The notes beneath the pieces were generated by a model, which worked only from the letters and a program-made list of their open reading frames with translations, searched no databases and was not told where the DNA came from. From positions 62,302,861-62,366,860 of the forward strand of contig OY970828.1 in NCBI GenBank assembly GCA_963853835.1: 64,000 nt of DNA, in the 5' to 3' direction. Of this stretch, positions 11,670 to 23,365 are shown piece after piece (within the stretch, counting starts at the first letter, position 1; each line of letters opens with the position of its first letter). The translations under genes were made by a program, and so were the position numbers. The stretch comes from Calendula officinalis (Eukaryota; Streptophyta; Magnoliopsida; Asterales; Asteraceae).

Positions 11670-13700
11670 CGGTTCATGCGAGTACCACTAAAATTGCGAG
11701 AACTGCGAGAACCACTTTCTAACCAATCATTTTGCTTAATTACATTTTTTAATCTAAAGGGTATTGTAGTCTTTTTAACACTAAAATCTTTTTATTAAAT
11801 CCAGTTTCCTTAATTAAATTAATTAATTTTTAAACTCAATCCTATTTTTTAGGATCCAAATTTTGTAATTTGTAAATTTTTTCGCAATTCGTATGTGTTC
11901 ATTGATGAACGCCTTAAAATAACTAATATTTTTTTACCATATTTAACGTGTTCAGCATAATAATAATGTGTTCAATTTGCAAAATTTACAGATTTACTAA
12001 TGAACAAATCTACAATATACATAATGAACAAGTCTGACAGCAAATTTTATTAACCTTATTTAATGTATTCAATGATGAATGAATGAACAAAGTTACAAAC
12101 TATGAACTGAAACCTTAGACTAATACAAATCTGAAATTACAAACTGATGAACAAGAACAGATCTGAAACAAATGAACATATTTTCGCTAGAAGTGATTTG
12201 CGACTTCACCGAAACCCTAAATCTCCGAATGATCAGTGAAAAAAAACCCTTAAATCTCCGAACCATTCATTATTTATCAATGAACAATGAACAGAAATCC
12301 GTGATGAACAATGTCCGTTCATTTTGTAAGTAAATACAAATGACCTTAATGTCTCCGGTGAATAAATGGAGTAACCTGAGCAAGAATCGGACATGATCAA
12401 ATTAGAAAAACACAAATAAATAAATAAAATAGAATAATAAAAGAAAAGAACAATCCTAAATCTGTGAAAAGAAACCTCGAAGAAGAAACCCTAGATCGGT
12501 CGCCGACATGATACTTGCGATCTTTAGAATTATTATTTTTGTTAGTACAACTATTATTGCTATAAGTACAAGTATAATTCTTTTTATATCTTTTTTCACT
12601 TAGTTATTTCCAATCTTGTTTTTGCTACTTCCAGACCATCATGTTGCAGATCCACCATGAATGCCATAGTTTTCTTATTAAAATTGGAATTCAGATACAA
12701 GAACAAAAAAGATGGAAATACCGTTTTTTATTTATTTATTAAAATTCATAACTTATCATCTCTGATTTCTCCCAATCTCAAAGTACATATATGAAAAAAT
12801 CACGTTGAATTCCATGAATGTCATACCTGGCCTTTTAGGTACCTTGTGCTTTAAGACTATATGTGAAATCATCACTGGAAAACTGAAATTCTTCATCTGT
12901 CACCATCAAGAACTAAACTACAGGCACATTCCATTAAACTTAATGAAAGAACTAACACCAAATATTACACAAATCAACACTAAATATTACCCAAATTGAA
13001 ACATGGTATGGAAATCACAGATCTGCAAAAGATGAGACCTGCTTCGATTCATGCTTCGATTCATGCCCGCGACTGCTTTAGTTCGTGACAACGGTCGTGT
13101 CGGAGAAGGTGGTGGTGTGGGCGGCGATGTTTCCGGCGGCGGTGGTTAGGGCGACTGCTTCGATTCGCGCCGGCAGACATGTGGCGTCGGAGAAGGTGGA
13201 CGCCGGAATTCATACACATAGAAACCTACAAAACGTGTATGATGATTTTGAATTAAACATTTGCTGCTGTATTAACCATCTCCAAGACGTGTGTGATGAG
13301 TGCCGGCGAATTTAAAGGGGAGAGATAACCTAAAAAGTGTGTTCAAATGGCAACCGATTCCCAATTTAATTTCGGGCATGTTTGGGAAAGCTTATTAAGA
13401 GAGCTTATTAGCTTATTAGCTTAATAAGCTCAAAATTTAGTGCTTTTTTGGGCTTATTAAGCTAATAAGCTAATAAGCTCCCTTAATAAGCTTTCCCAAA
13501 CACCCCCTTCATTAGAAATACCATAATTAAAAATAGGGACGTTTTTACCATATTACCCTTCAAACCCTAACTTTTTATCCCTTTTTTTCCACTAATTTAC
13601 GATCATGCCATCGTTGATCTTAACCCTTAGTTTCTGGGTCTAATGGCTAGAAAATTGTTCTCGCAGTTCTCGCAATAATAAAGGTTCTCGCATGAACCGT
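11668..13700. mobile_element. TIR element E1 between (TA)n runs
   Basis: The left end is GCGGTTCATGCGAGTACC...TTGCGAGAACTGCGAGAACC; the right end is the inverse, with (reversed) ACGGTTCATGCGAGAACC. The terminal inverted repeats are about 50 bp. The first 500 bp are closely similar, inverted, to the last 500 bp of E2. A GC-rich patch at 13080-13310 gives a 76-codon ORF with no recognisable motif. No transposase is visible, so it is non-autonomous. Confidence 0.65.
13380..13501. mobile_element. Hairpin MITE (122 bp), inside E1
   Basis: Nearly the whole 122 bp folds on itself. The arms start GTTTGGGAAAGCTTATTAAG and are rich in AGCTTATT words; the loop is about 20 bp. A related 134-bp copy lies at 20870-21003. 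Confidence 0.8.

Positions 13701-13704
<4 letters not shown>

Positions 13705-13754
<50 letters not shown>
13705..13754. repeat. (TA)25 microsatellite
   Basis: Uninterrupted TA run exactly between the ends of E1 and E2. Confidence 0.97.
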
Positions 13755-13755
<1 letters not shown>

Positions 13756-15290
13756 CGGTTCATGCGAGAACCACTAAAATTGCGAGAACTGCGAGAACCA
13801 ATTTTAAACCACTAAATTATTAGATGTGTGGTCAAGATCAATTAGGGCAAAATTAGAATTAACTGAAAACACATTAATTAAAAAATAATCACGGAGGGGT
13901 ATATTTGTAAAAATACATCTCACCAATATTATTTTAATTAAAGAAATATCCCAACCCCCCACCCACTTCACATTCCATCAGTCACGCACACACATTTGTG
14001 TGCGTTTTTAGGAGTTCTCTCTCCCAATTCGGTCAAATTCAAAATCCGGTTATGACGATTTCCGGCAAGATTCTTGCTACTTCAGTTATCTCCGGCGACA
14101 ACTCCTCATCTTCTCCGGCGACAACTCCTCATCTCCGGCGATAATCAGCGTACACAAGCCTCCACTAGAAAAACTCCACCATCTATGGCTGTAATTTTTT
14201 AAAACAGTTCACCTCCGGCGGCGGTTTTCTCTCTTTCATTCCAGATCCGGTCGTTCAAAAGCAGATCTGGAGTTGATCCGATCGGGCGGTTTGGTTTTCT
14301 TCATTTTTTCCGGCGGTCTTTTATCCTTCATTCCCAGATCTGGCCACCAACACAACCGATCGATGGTGTTAATTTTTTCCGTCCATCAACACCACCATCT
14401 CGATCATCCGTTCTCCAACCGCAGATCCGGCCACCAACACAACCGATCGATGGTTTTCTCCATTTTTTCCGGAGGTCTTTTATCCTTCATTCAGTTCTCG
14501 CAACCGCAGATCCCGCACCGCCACCGCCGACACCACCTCTCGCACCACCTCTATTTTCACACTTGTTTCCGACGACAGTTTCTAGGGTTTGTTGTTTCTA
14601 CACTTGTTTCCCGGCGAAGTCGGCGCCGGAGGACGTTAGGGTTCCGGCGAAGTCGATCTGTTTTGTTCATAGAAACATTATCTTATGTATAAAAACATTT
14701 GTTCATTATGTTCATTATATTATGTATTGAAATATCTGTGTTTCAGATCTGTTCATCTGTGTTTCAGATCTGTTCATCTGTTTCAGATATGTTCTTGTTC
14801 ATCAGTTTGTAATTTCAGATTTGTATCCGTCTAAGGTTTTCAGTTCATAGTGTGTAACTTTGTTCATTCGTTCATCATTGAATACATTAAATAAGGTTAA
14901 TAAAATTCCCTGTCAAACTTGTTCATTATGTTCATTATGTATATTGTTGATTTGTTCATTAGTAAATCTGTAAAGTTTACAAATTGAATACATTATTATT
15001 ATGCTGAACAGGTTAAATATGGTAAAAAAGATATTAGTTATTTTTAGGCATTCATCAATGAACACATACGAATTGCGAAAAAAATTACAAATTACAAAAT
15101 TCGGATCCTAAAAAATAGGATTGAGGTTAAAAATGAATTAATTTAATTAAGGAAATTGTATTTAATAAAAAGATTTTAGTGTTAAAAAGACTACAATACC
15201 CTTTAGATTAAAATATATAATTAAGCAAAATGATTGGCTAGAAAGTGGTTCTCGCAGTTCTCGCAATTTTAGTGGTTCTCGCATGAACCG

Positions 15291-15291
<1 letters not shown>
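13755..15291. mobile_element. TIR element E2 between (TA)n runs
   Basis: The left end GCGGTTCATGCGAGAACC and its inverse at the right end give inverted termini of about 48 bp. The right half (about 14780-15291), reversed, matches E1's left half with few differences, both ending in a purine or pyrimidine microsatellite. A 139-codon ORF at 14273-14692 is His/Arg/Ser-rich with internal repeats (RSGHQHNRSM twice) and no known domain; I doubt it is a gene. Confidence 0.65.

Positions 15292-15379
<88 letters not shown>
15291..15379. repeat. (CT)n then (TA)n microsatellite
   Basis: (CT) units to 15323, then TA to 15379. It mirrors the (TA)n(AG)n run at the outer end of E1. Confidence 0.97.
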
Positions 15380-15382
<3 letters not shown>

Positions 15383-15764
15383 GTGGGATCCTGTGAGAAC
15401 TCTTTTTTCGGTGAGGACTCGCGAGGACACCTCATAAAAATTTGAAAAAATTCTGAAAAAAATATATATAACCCACCATGATTATTACTACATTTGACAA
15501 AAAAAAAAATTCAAAAAAAAATTATGATCCACTTTTTTTAGCGAATCATAACAATGATCCAGATTTTTTTTGTGGATCATTATTATGATCCATATTTTTT
15601 TTTTGGATCATTTTTGGAAATTTTTTTTTTTTGGAACTTATACATAGCGATTTTTATGTTTAAAAAAAGGAATTTTTTGAAAAAAGTTTGTTTTGGATCA
15701 TTTTTAGAGTTTTTTTTGGAGTCCTCACAGTCCTCGCGAGGAAAAGAGTCCTCACCGGATCCGG

Positions 15765-15846
<82 letters not shown>

Positions 15847-16238
15847 GGGTCCGGATCCGGTGAGGACTCTTTTCCCGGTGAGGACTGCGAGGACTCAAAA
15901 AAAAACTTTAACAATGATCCAAAACAAACTTTTTTCAAAAAAATTCTTTTTTAAACATTAAAATCGCAGCATATAAGATCAAAAAAAATAAAAAATTTTA
16001 AAAAATGATCCAAAAAAAAATATGGATCATAATAATGATCTACAAAAAAAATATGGATCCTTGTTATGATCCGCAAAAAAAAGTGGATCATAATTTATTT
16101 TTTTTCAAAATTTTTTTTTGGTCAAATGTAGTAATAATCATGGGGAGTTATATATATTTTTTCGGAATTTTTTGGAATGTTTTTGAGGTGTCCTCGCGAG
16201 TCCTCACCGTTTTTTGAGTCCTCACAGGATCTCACTTC
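15380..16238. mobile_element. Palindromic element pair E3-(TA)n-E4
   Basis: E3 (15380-15768, 389 bp) and E4 (15847-16238, 392 bp) are inverted copies of each other around about 33 TA units (15769-15835). The outer ends read GAAGTGGGATCCTGTGAGAAC (E3) and its inverse; the inner ends read GGTCCGGATCCGGTGAGGAC. The centre holds repeated AATGATCCA and poly-A/T words. The end motif GGATCCGGTGAGGACT is shared with the elements at 11362 and 54400. Confidence 0.75.
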
Positions 16239-16260
16239 TATGTATGTATATGTATATATA

Positions 16261-16571
16261 CTTCGTCCGTATAAAAATAAGTGACACAAATTAGCTTACA
16301 CGTTTTTTAAGGTAAAAGATTAATGTAGAGGTTAAAATATATTAAAGTACATAGTTAGTGGAGAATGAGTCCCACTTTTCTTGAATAAAGTGATATTAAT
16401 GAGTTTTAAAAGTAAACGTAAGAGTATAAGGGTAATTTCACTTTATTAAAGTGGATAGTTAGTGGGTATGGGTCCCACTATTTTTACCAAATAAGAAAAG
16501 TTTTCAAAGTGTGTCATTTATCTTGATACACCCCAAAATGAAAAGTGTCACTTATTTTGATACGGAGGAAG
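16261..16571. mobile_element. Stowaway-type MITE (311 bp)
   Basis: Inverted termini CTTCGTCCGTATAAAAATAA and, at the right, TTATTTTGATACGGAGGAAG, flanked by TA on both sides (16259-16260 and 16572-16573). This is the plant Stowaway (Tc1/mariner-derived) pattern. Confidence 0.88.
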
Positions 16572-16573
16572 TA

Positions 16574-17519
16574 TTAAGTTTAAAAAAAATTAAACATCTA
16601 ATAATTTATGTGATAATTCATATTTGTCATTAGTTTATTTATAAAAAAAAAGCTTTAATTTCATAACGCGCAAAAAAAACTCACTATAAGTCGCTTTTAC
16701 GTCTTATTATGTTGTATCTTACGTCACACCTAACATTATGTCCATGAGCTATTTTGAATGGGAGGGTTGTGCCTAGGCGCTTTCATAATGTGTGTTTTTG
16801 AACTTTGATTTTTATGTGTGAAACACGAAGAAACAAAATATGTATTCAAATCATCTCGTTCAAAAATATACTCCGTAGATAATGTTTGAAGAAATTAAAT
16901 GTATTACAAACCTTGAAAGCCTCCATAATATTATTGGGTCAAAGTTTTTAAAATTGGAGTCAATACAAATCTGAAAGCCTCCGCAACATTGGGCCAAAGG
17001 AGTTATTTGTTGGTGGTTGGATGCTCAAACAAGATATATGGGTAGTGATTTTAGAATCATATAAATTATTTTACCCACCACACTGTACAATATTTAAAGT
17101 GTATTGTATAAGTAATATCAAACAGTTTTTGTGGTGTTTAGAGTAATTTATGTGGTCCCAAAATCACTTCTCAAGATAAATATGTATCATTTTTAATGCA
17201 TTTAAACACAGCTTTAGAGTTATTATTATCAAAATCATAAAATTAAATATAAACTCAACAATTTCCGTCATTTTTAATGCATTTAGACACATCCATCTTT
17301 TTATTCTTTTTGTTCCGGGAAGATTATAGTTAAGACCGTGATAAAGACCATGTACATAAGTTGGAAGCTCTATGCAATTTGCATAAAGAATTTCAATTAA
17401 AATTAAAAAAATAAAATGTTAACTTGTATTATTCTCATAGTATACTTAAAAGAACAATCGCAATCAAAATATGACAAAAAAAAAAAAAAAAAGCTTATTT
17501 CTGCTTAAAAAAGTCATCC
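16574..17519. other. Intergenic, one small MITE
   Basis: AT-rich with no gene. A palindromic element of the ACCACAAC family lies at about 17045-17168 (ends GTGATTTT... and inverse, with CACCACACTGTACAAT inside). Confidence 0.5.
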
Positions 17520-17528
17520 TTCTAATAT

Positions 17529-18580
17529 GAGTAAAATACATGGAAGGTCCCTGTGGTTTGTCACTTATTACACCTACAGTCCTTGAACTTCGTTTATTAC
17601 ATTGGACGTCCCTGGTATGTACAATTTTTTACACCCATGATCCCTATTCCCTACTGCCCTTAACTTTTTCTAAATGACGAAAATACCATTTGGTCTTTTG
17701 TAATAAAGCGAACATAAGGGACTGTAAATATAATAAGTGATAAACTACAGGGACCATCTGTGAAATTTACTCTATTAATTAATTTTTTTGTTTTCTCTCT
17801 TTAATTCATGTTTTTCCACCACATTCAGACTCACCACTCAGCTCTATCTCTTTGAATTCAAACATCAATCAATAATCATTATCGTCGCGCCACCAAACCC
17901 CCTGAAAAGTCAATTCGTCACCAACCCCTGCCTCCGGTTGCCCTCTCCAATTGTTCTGCTGCCTATGACGTTCTATTGAAATGAATTGATTCAAACAATT
18001 CATGCACGTCGTCAGTGGAGTTGTGGTTTGCACACGCGGTGATTCAGACAATTGATGCACATAGCCAGAGGAGTTTATGGTTTGCACACGCGGTGATTCA
18101 GACAATTGATGCACGTCTCTAGAGGAGTTGGTGTTTTGCTCACTCAGGTCGATTGCGGTTTGAGTTCAAAGAGATAGATGTGGGTGGTGAGTTTGAATAT
18201 GGCGGAATAATACGAATTAAACAGAAAAAAAATCAATTAATAGAAAAAACAGAAATCGGAATTCGTGCGGCCCGAGGCCTTACAGAAAAAGATCAATGAA
18301 TGATAAGCGAGACTTTGCCTTAGAGACCAATGAAAAGACTAAACATCACAGATGGTACATGTGGTTTATCACTTATTACATTCATGGTCCCTTATCTTCC
18401 GTTTATTATAAAGGACCAAAAGGGTATTTTCGTCATTTAAAAAAGTTAAGGGTAGTAGGGACCATGAGTGTAACAAGTTGTATACACCAGGAACATCTAA
18501 TGTAATAAACAAAATTCAGGGACTGTGCCTACAATAAGTGGTAACCCACAGAGGCCTTCCGCCTTCCCTGTAATTTACTC
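17529..18580. mobile_element. Mutator-like non-autonomous element, 1,052 bp
   Basis: The ends are GAGTAAAATACATGG and, at the right, CCTGTAATTTACTC. They are flanked by a perfect 9-bp direct repeat TTCTAATAT (17520-17528 and 18581-18589), the target-site length of Mutator-like elements. The arms are inverted over about 300 bp. The centre carries a tandem repeat of about 60 bp (GATTCAGACAATTGATGCAC, 18042-18114), which makes a chance ORF with repeated HQLSESPRVQT. No transposase is seen; a captured host fragment in the centre is possible. Confidence 0.8.
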
Positions 18581-18950
18581 TTCTAATATTGAGGAACTTT
18601 TCAATTTTCACTTTAAAAGAAATATAATCTAAAAGCTTCCTCTTTATAGCCATCACTGTCAATAAATGTAGTCTTTTCTTGTGTCATTGTAGATCTTAGG
18701 CTACTTTTAATGGAAAGGGTGAGCAAATGGTGAGAGGCACATTCACGCGCCACCTCCACTAAATGATGATGTCCTCACACGTCAGGGATGGATTTCAGAG
18801 GCACCAAAGGTGACCCAGGTCACCATTCGTTTTGTTTAAAAGTGGTGGGCCCTTCCTCTTTTTAAATGGAGTTTTCTCATATAAAAAAAAGACATAAATC
18901 TTTTAATTAAAAAAGTGAGTTGAATGGTGAGGTGGTGTGACTATTAAGAG

Positions 18951-19333
18951 GGTGTTTGAGATTGCGATTTGAAGTACATTATTTGCTTATTACGTTTTGA
19001 AAACGCAAATAATCTAAAACCAGTGTTTGGCAAAAGGTATGAAATAATCACTTTATTTGCGTTTTGAAGCTTTCAAAATGGAGTTTTGAAAAAGTAGGTT
19101 GGTAGCTACTTATTTGCGTATTGAAAATGAAGTTTTGAATATTACCTATTAACTAAATAAATAATCAGGTTTGTCAAACACTAAAAAACATATTATCTGA
19201 TTATTGCGATTTCAAACAATATAATCAAATCCAAACACTACTTTTCAGAATCACGTTTTGTAACCTGTTGATTATCAGATTATTTATTTTTAAAACACAT
19301 AATTTATTTTCAATAAGCAATCCCAAACACCCC
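18951..19333. mobile_element. MITE with GGGTGTTTGRGATTGC termini
   Basis: The ends GGTGTTTGAGATTGC and GCAATCCCAAACACCCC are inverted, with TAAGAG on both sides (18945-18950, 19334-19339). Relatives lie at 44593-44835 and 55328-56033. The termini resemble Tourist/Harbinger MITEs, with TAA as the likely target, but this is tentative. Confidence 0.6.
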
Positions 19334-20300
19334 TAAGAGTAAAAAGTGAGAAGAAGTGAGAGGAGCTAAATGGAGTGAGTTGAATGGTTAGATGATTTGT
19401 CAATAACTTCAACTTGCAAAAATTTATTTCTGCATATGCAACTGTAATAGGAATAATCATTAGGAAAAAAAAAACAAACACGTTTAAATATTTTAAAATT
19501 TCAAAAGTTGTCAATTTTTTTAGACAAGAGAAGAGATGTATAAGTAATTTTAACTCCCTATATAATCCGTTTCCATATGTTCATCTTTTTTAAGTGAAGT
19601 CTCAAGAATATTACAGTGAGATTTTAAGCTTACATCATCTAATGAATGTAATTTGTCAGAATTAAACAAAAAACTAAACATATCATCATATTATTAATAT
19701 ATTTTAAACATTCCCATAAAAAATATAATTGATTAATCTACAATATAATCAAAATATTTAATTCTAAAAGACCTTCGGTGAATCGTCTTCTTCAGAATAT
19801 TCCAAAGCTTCCATAAATTGATCAATCGCACCCCCATTTGTTCAATAGTATACTAGACGATAAAATTGAGACTGAGGGGTATATTTTAAACATTTTCTTT
19901 GAATATACTTTAAAGTGAACACTTTTTTCTTTCTTTCCGGATGTTTGAATCGAATAAAAGAACCGGGACTATCCACCCATGAACCAAATCCTTTCTTACT
20001 GCCCTCATCTTCTTACTTCATCATTTATCGGCCTCGGCCCATCAGACATTGGCCATGAGCAGGTTTAGAAAATTCTTGGCTTACATTTGAACTATTTGAA
20101 GAAGTTTTTTTATGAGGCCCAACGTATGGCTCATCTTGATTGAGCCCAATAGGTTTCCATTCAAGATTGATTTAATTCCTAGATCTCTAAGTTGTTTTGA
20201 CCTTTATTTTTATATGAGAAATGATATTTAGTCTCACCATTTATTCCTACTCATAATCCTACTTACTTGATATAGAATGAATATGTAATAGGTAGTAATG

Positions 20301-20417
20301 TTCATACCACAACTTTTAGATTATCTACCACAATCAATGCTTGAAACACTTGTACAATTTGCTATTAAATTTGTACTCTGTGGTATAAGAAGTAAAAGTT
20401 GTGGTGTAGAAATGAAT
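20301..20417. mobile_element. 117-bp MITE, ACCACAACTTTT family
   Basis: The left arm TTCATACCACAACTTTTA is matched by the right arm TAAAAGTTGTGGTGTAGAAA (inverted with a few indels). A central CTTGTACAATTTG is shared with copies at 17045, 29331 and 43713. Confidence 0.65.
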
Positions 20418-20869
20418 TCTCATATGTAACCCACTAATTCTTTACTCCTATATTAATTTTGACACATGTCTTAATTTAATGAGTATGACTATGAATAGTT
20501 CTAAATGATAGGACTAGATATCCTCTCTTTTTATAAGATGTTCTAACTTTATTAGGGTCTCCCACATTAAAAATTTTCAACCAGATAGTGTTTTAAATTA
20601 ACACAAGTCCATCATGGTTACTATTTTGATTTGCCAAAATTAATAAACCTTAACAAAGTTAATCTTGAGTTTGTATGAAATTTCATTGGTTTGCCAAAAT
20701 AAACGTCACTAAAACTAGTGTTGTTTAGTTCATAAAGTTTTCTTTTTCATTCATATACCATGATTAGAACTAAGAAGCTTTCCTTCCCTATATGGTTATT
20801 TTTTTCCAAGTTTTACAACAGTAAAATTACCATTATAGACATGGTAAAACTTAAAAGATACTAAGGGTA

Positions 20870-21003
20870 TGTTTGGAAAAGCTTATTTAAGTGGCTTTTG
20901 AGCTTATTAGTTTAATAAACGATAATAAGCTTGAATTTTCAAATTCATTTAAGGTTATTAAGCTAATAAGCTCAAAAGTCCCTTAAATAAGTTTTCCCAA
21001 ACA
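20870..21003. mobile_element. Hairpin MITE (134 bp)
   Basis: The inverted arms TGTTTGGAAAAGCTTATTTA and TAAATAAGTTTTCCCAAACA enclose AGCTTATTAG words. It is a diverged relative of the hairpin at 13380-13501. Confidence 0.75.
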
Positions 21004-21456
21004 TGCATTAAATCAATCTTAAAACTAAAAACTATCAAAATGGACTACGTATATTGTAATTTTATGAAATTTGCCCATGATTTTTGGTTAGTATTGATAC
21101 CATGTTAACATAAATAAGTTAAGTAAAAGAGTATATTTAAGAGAAATAATTAAGACATAATTAAAGCATGTCAAAAGCTACTTCATGAAACAAAAATCTA
21201 CAAACATGAGAAAACAAAGAATGATTTCAATGTCTTCGATTCAAGTTTCTGCCTATTTTGCAGCTTTTTGATAATTAAAAAACACACTAGCTTTGTCACT
21301 TTCTTCTCAACCCTACCTTAAAGCAGCCTTTGTACATTTCACCATCACCTTTAAACTTCTATTATTAGTTTCTTTAAATTAAAGCCTTAAACTAACATGG
21401 TGTTCTCATGGGATCCGATGCTGACGTCATCATTTGGCATGTGCATGGTCCATAAG

Positions 21457-22761
21457 TTAATCTTCAAACCCATATGGGAACCATGCGGTGGCATAGACCG
21501 AGTTATGACCTTTCCATGTGAGTACAACCATGTCTTCTTCAGTCTTCATTCCCCAACCACTTGCATGTTCATCCAGCAAAAACCTCACTTCACTAACACT
21601 GTCTTCACCAAAAGGTACACTCAAAAACCCTAAATTTCTCATTCTTTGAGAGAATTTGGCCCCTGATTCTAGTCTTTCTATCCTTTGTCTCCCTTCAAAA
21701 CCGATTATATTTTCAATTTTATGACCAATATCAGCCTCATACTCGAGTCTTTGACAACTATCTTTTGGCAAGAAAGTTTCCAATGCATCAAAGGGTATCC
21801 ACAAGAAATTAAAGCATGTGGTGATTCTTGATGCTAAGCTTGATGATCCCAATTCAGAATCTTCATCAACTATTGTTAGTATTCGAGGGCTCAAGTTTTT
21901 TATTATCTCGAGGAACGAGTCTTTAAATAGGTCTATATCGGGCATGTAACGTAGCCAGTTTTGGCAATTAACTACCAATTCCTCATCATCTTGGACTAAA
22001 TTTGTTTCGGTTAAAAGAAATTCATAGTTAAAGTTGATGGATGATTCTGCTTCAATCACGTTAAATTCAAACGGAACATTTCTAAAGTTGGCGAAATTTG
22101 TTAAACGTATACCTACTTGTTCTATCGATACATTAAGATATGGAGGCATTGATGGCCTCCATGAGGGAACTGAGATGCGTAAGCTAGGAGGCCCTTCAGG
22201 CCTCTTAGCAAGCGCATCTATTAGAGTTGGCCATTGCATACAATGAGTGATGCTAAAGTCCAAAATATGGACTTTAGGGCACCCTTTAATAGCCTTAAAA
22301 ATGGCACTATTTGATGCACAAAATCCAAACCTATGCCAAGGGATGAGATCAACATACCCAGCCAACTCAGTCACACTCACTTGTCTTGTTTGAATGTCAC
22401 TCCCACCGCCATTAAAATTCATCGGTGTCGGGCAAACCCTAGAAGCCCGTGCCACGAGTGCCCTTAAGAACCAAGATGCAAGCCTTTGGTTAGGGTCACC
22501 CGAGGAAGAAGCGACGTTGTTGAGGACCCACATGACTTGTTGAGCCGAATTGATGTCGCGGTTTTCGAGTGCGTTTGCGCAGTGCAAGAGAAGCTTTTCG
22601 ATACAGGCTCCATCAAGATTGCCTAAGCAACCTTTAAGTTTACCGGACAATGGGTTTTGGTGCGAGTTGAAGAGCGATATATTGGATAAGGGAATCGAAG
22701 TCGGGTTCGGTCTCATTTCCGCTTTCATGTCGATATGGGAAATGGATTCAGAACTATACAT
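21457..22761 (-). CDS. SCL32: GRAS-family transcription factor, SCARECROW-LIKE 32 type
   Basis: An intact, intronless frame of 434 residues. The N-terminal 50 residues are low in order. The GRAS domain starts near residue 50 with GACIEKLLLHCANALENRD (leucine-heptad I), followed by ASWFLRALVARASR, the VHIID-type motif as VHILDFS (164-170), a weak second leucine region, a PFYRE/RVER-like region, and a C-terminal SAW motif ending WKGHNSVYATAWFPY. Length and the LDGACIEKLLLHCA...MWVLNNVASS...GDPNQRL signature fit the SCL32 branch of plant GRAS proteins, which act in the nucleus as transcriptional regulators. The lack of introns is usual for GRAS genes. A TATA-like TATATATA lies near 22908-22915 on the minus strand. 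GRAS membership is certain; the SCL32 label rests on remembered similarity. Confidence 0.93.
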   Translation of the reverse strand: MYSSESISHIDMKAEMRPNPTSIPLSNISLFNSHQNPLSGKLKGCLGNLDGACIEKLLLHCANALENRDINSAQQVMWVLNNVASSSGDPNQRLASWFLRALVARASRVCPTPMNFNGGGSDIQTRQVSVTELAGYVDLIPWHRFGFCASNSAIFKAIKGCPKVHILDFSITHCMQWPTLIDALAKRPEGPPSLRISVPSWRPSMPPYLNVSIEQVGIRLTNFANFRNVPFEFNVIEAESSINFNYEFLLTETNLVQDDEELVVNCQNWLRYMPDIDLFKDSFLEIIKNLSPRILTIVDEDSELGSSSLASRITTCFNFLWIPFDALETFLPKDSCQRLEYEADIGHKIENIIGFEGRQRIERLESGAKFSQRMRNLGFLSVPFGEDSVSEVRFLLDEHASGWGMKTEEDMVVLTWKGHNSVYATAWFPYGFED

Positions 22762-23296
22762 GAATTGTCTTGATCAACTTATTGTTATGTAATTCATACA
22801 TATATGCATGGAACTACTGCTTTTAGAATTTAATTAGGTGGAACAAGGTCAACCTTTTTGAGAAGAGACGGAGAGAGATATGAGCTCTCCTATCTTCTTA
22901 GTTCTAATATATATACACCGAAAGAACTAAGGACTGAAATCATATAAATACACACATGCACAAAGGTAGTTTCTGGATAAAACAAAAATACTTCGCACGA
23001 ACTAAACTTAATAAAATTTAAAAAATGGAATGATGGAAAACTACTAATTAGTTATTGGATTGGTTGAGATTTAATTTTTTTTCATTTGAATTTATTATTG
23101 AAAATTGTACGTAACGATACTTTATTTTATTTGAAGTATATACATATTAAATATGTTTGTTTTTTATTTAATTCTGATGATTAATAATGCATGTTATAAC
23201 TAATACGAAATTTATTTAACTTACAATATTGATTTAATTTTTTTTCAAATAAATGGGTTTACAAAAACGGATCATTGGCTTTGATGTAAGATGGAT
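22762..23296. other. Upstream region of the GRAS gene
   Basis: AT-rich, with no gene. It should hold the promoter and 5' leader of the minus-strand GRAS gene; a TATA-like stretch lies about 150 bp upstream of its ATG. Confidence 0.5.
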
Positions 23297-23312
23297 GCCA
23301 AATATTTACGTT

Positions 23313-23365
23313 AAAAAAAACAGCAAATCCAATCTACTCCTAAATAACCACCTATGTCCACTATC
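23313..23365 (-). mobile_element. 5'-truncated SINE stub, 53 bp, with 16-bp target duplication
   Basis: On the minus strand the insert reads ATAGTGGACATAGGTGG..., ending in A8. It matches the 3' part of the SINE at 30282-30401 (shared CCAATCTACTCCTAA and TATGTCCACTAT words on the plus strand). A perfect 16-bp direct repeat GCCAAATATTTACGTT flanks it (23297-23312 and 23366-23381), which is strong evidence for a target-primed insertion truncated at its 5' end. Confidence 0.85.

Larger units (their letters stand above)
19340..21390. other. Intergenic, downstream of the GRAS gene
   Basis: No gene seen. It contains two small MITEs, listed separately. The 3' untranslated region of the GRAS gene should extend a little below 21457. 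Confidence 0.5.

Noticed and set aside
11529..11798. ORFs of alternating YI and RE residues at 11529, 15238, 15554 and 15688
   Set aside because: They translate (TA)n and (AG)n runs and have no independent support.
14273..14692. 139-codon ORF in element E2
   Set aside because: It is rich in His/Arg/Ser with internal repeats, lies in a non-autonomous element, and has no domain or homologue I can recall.
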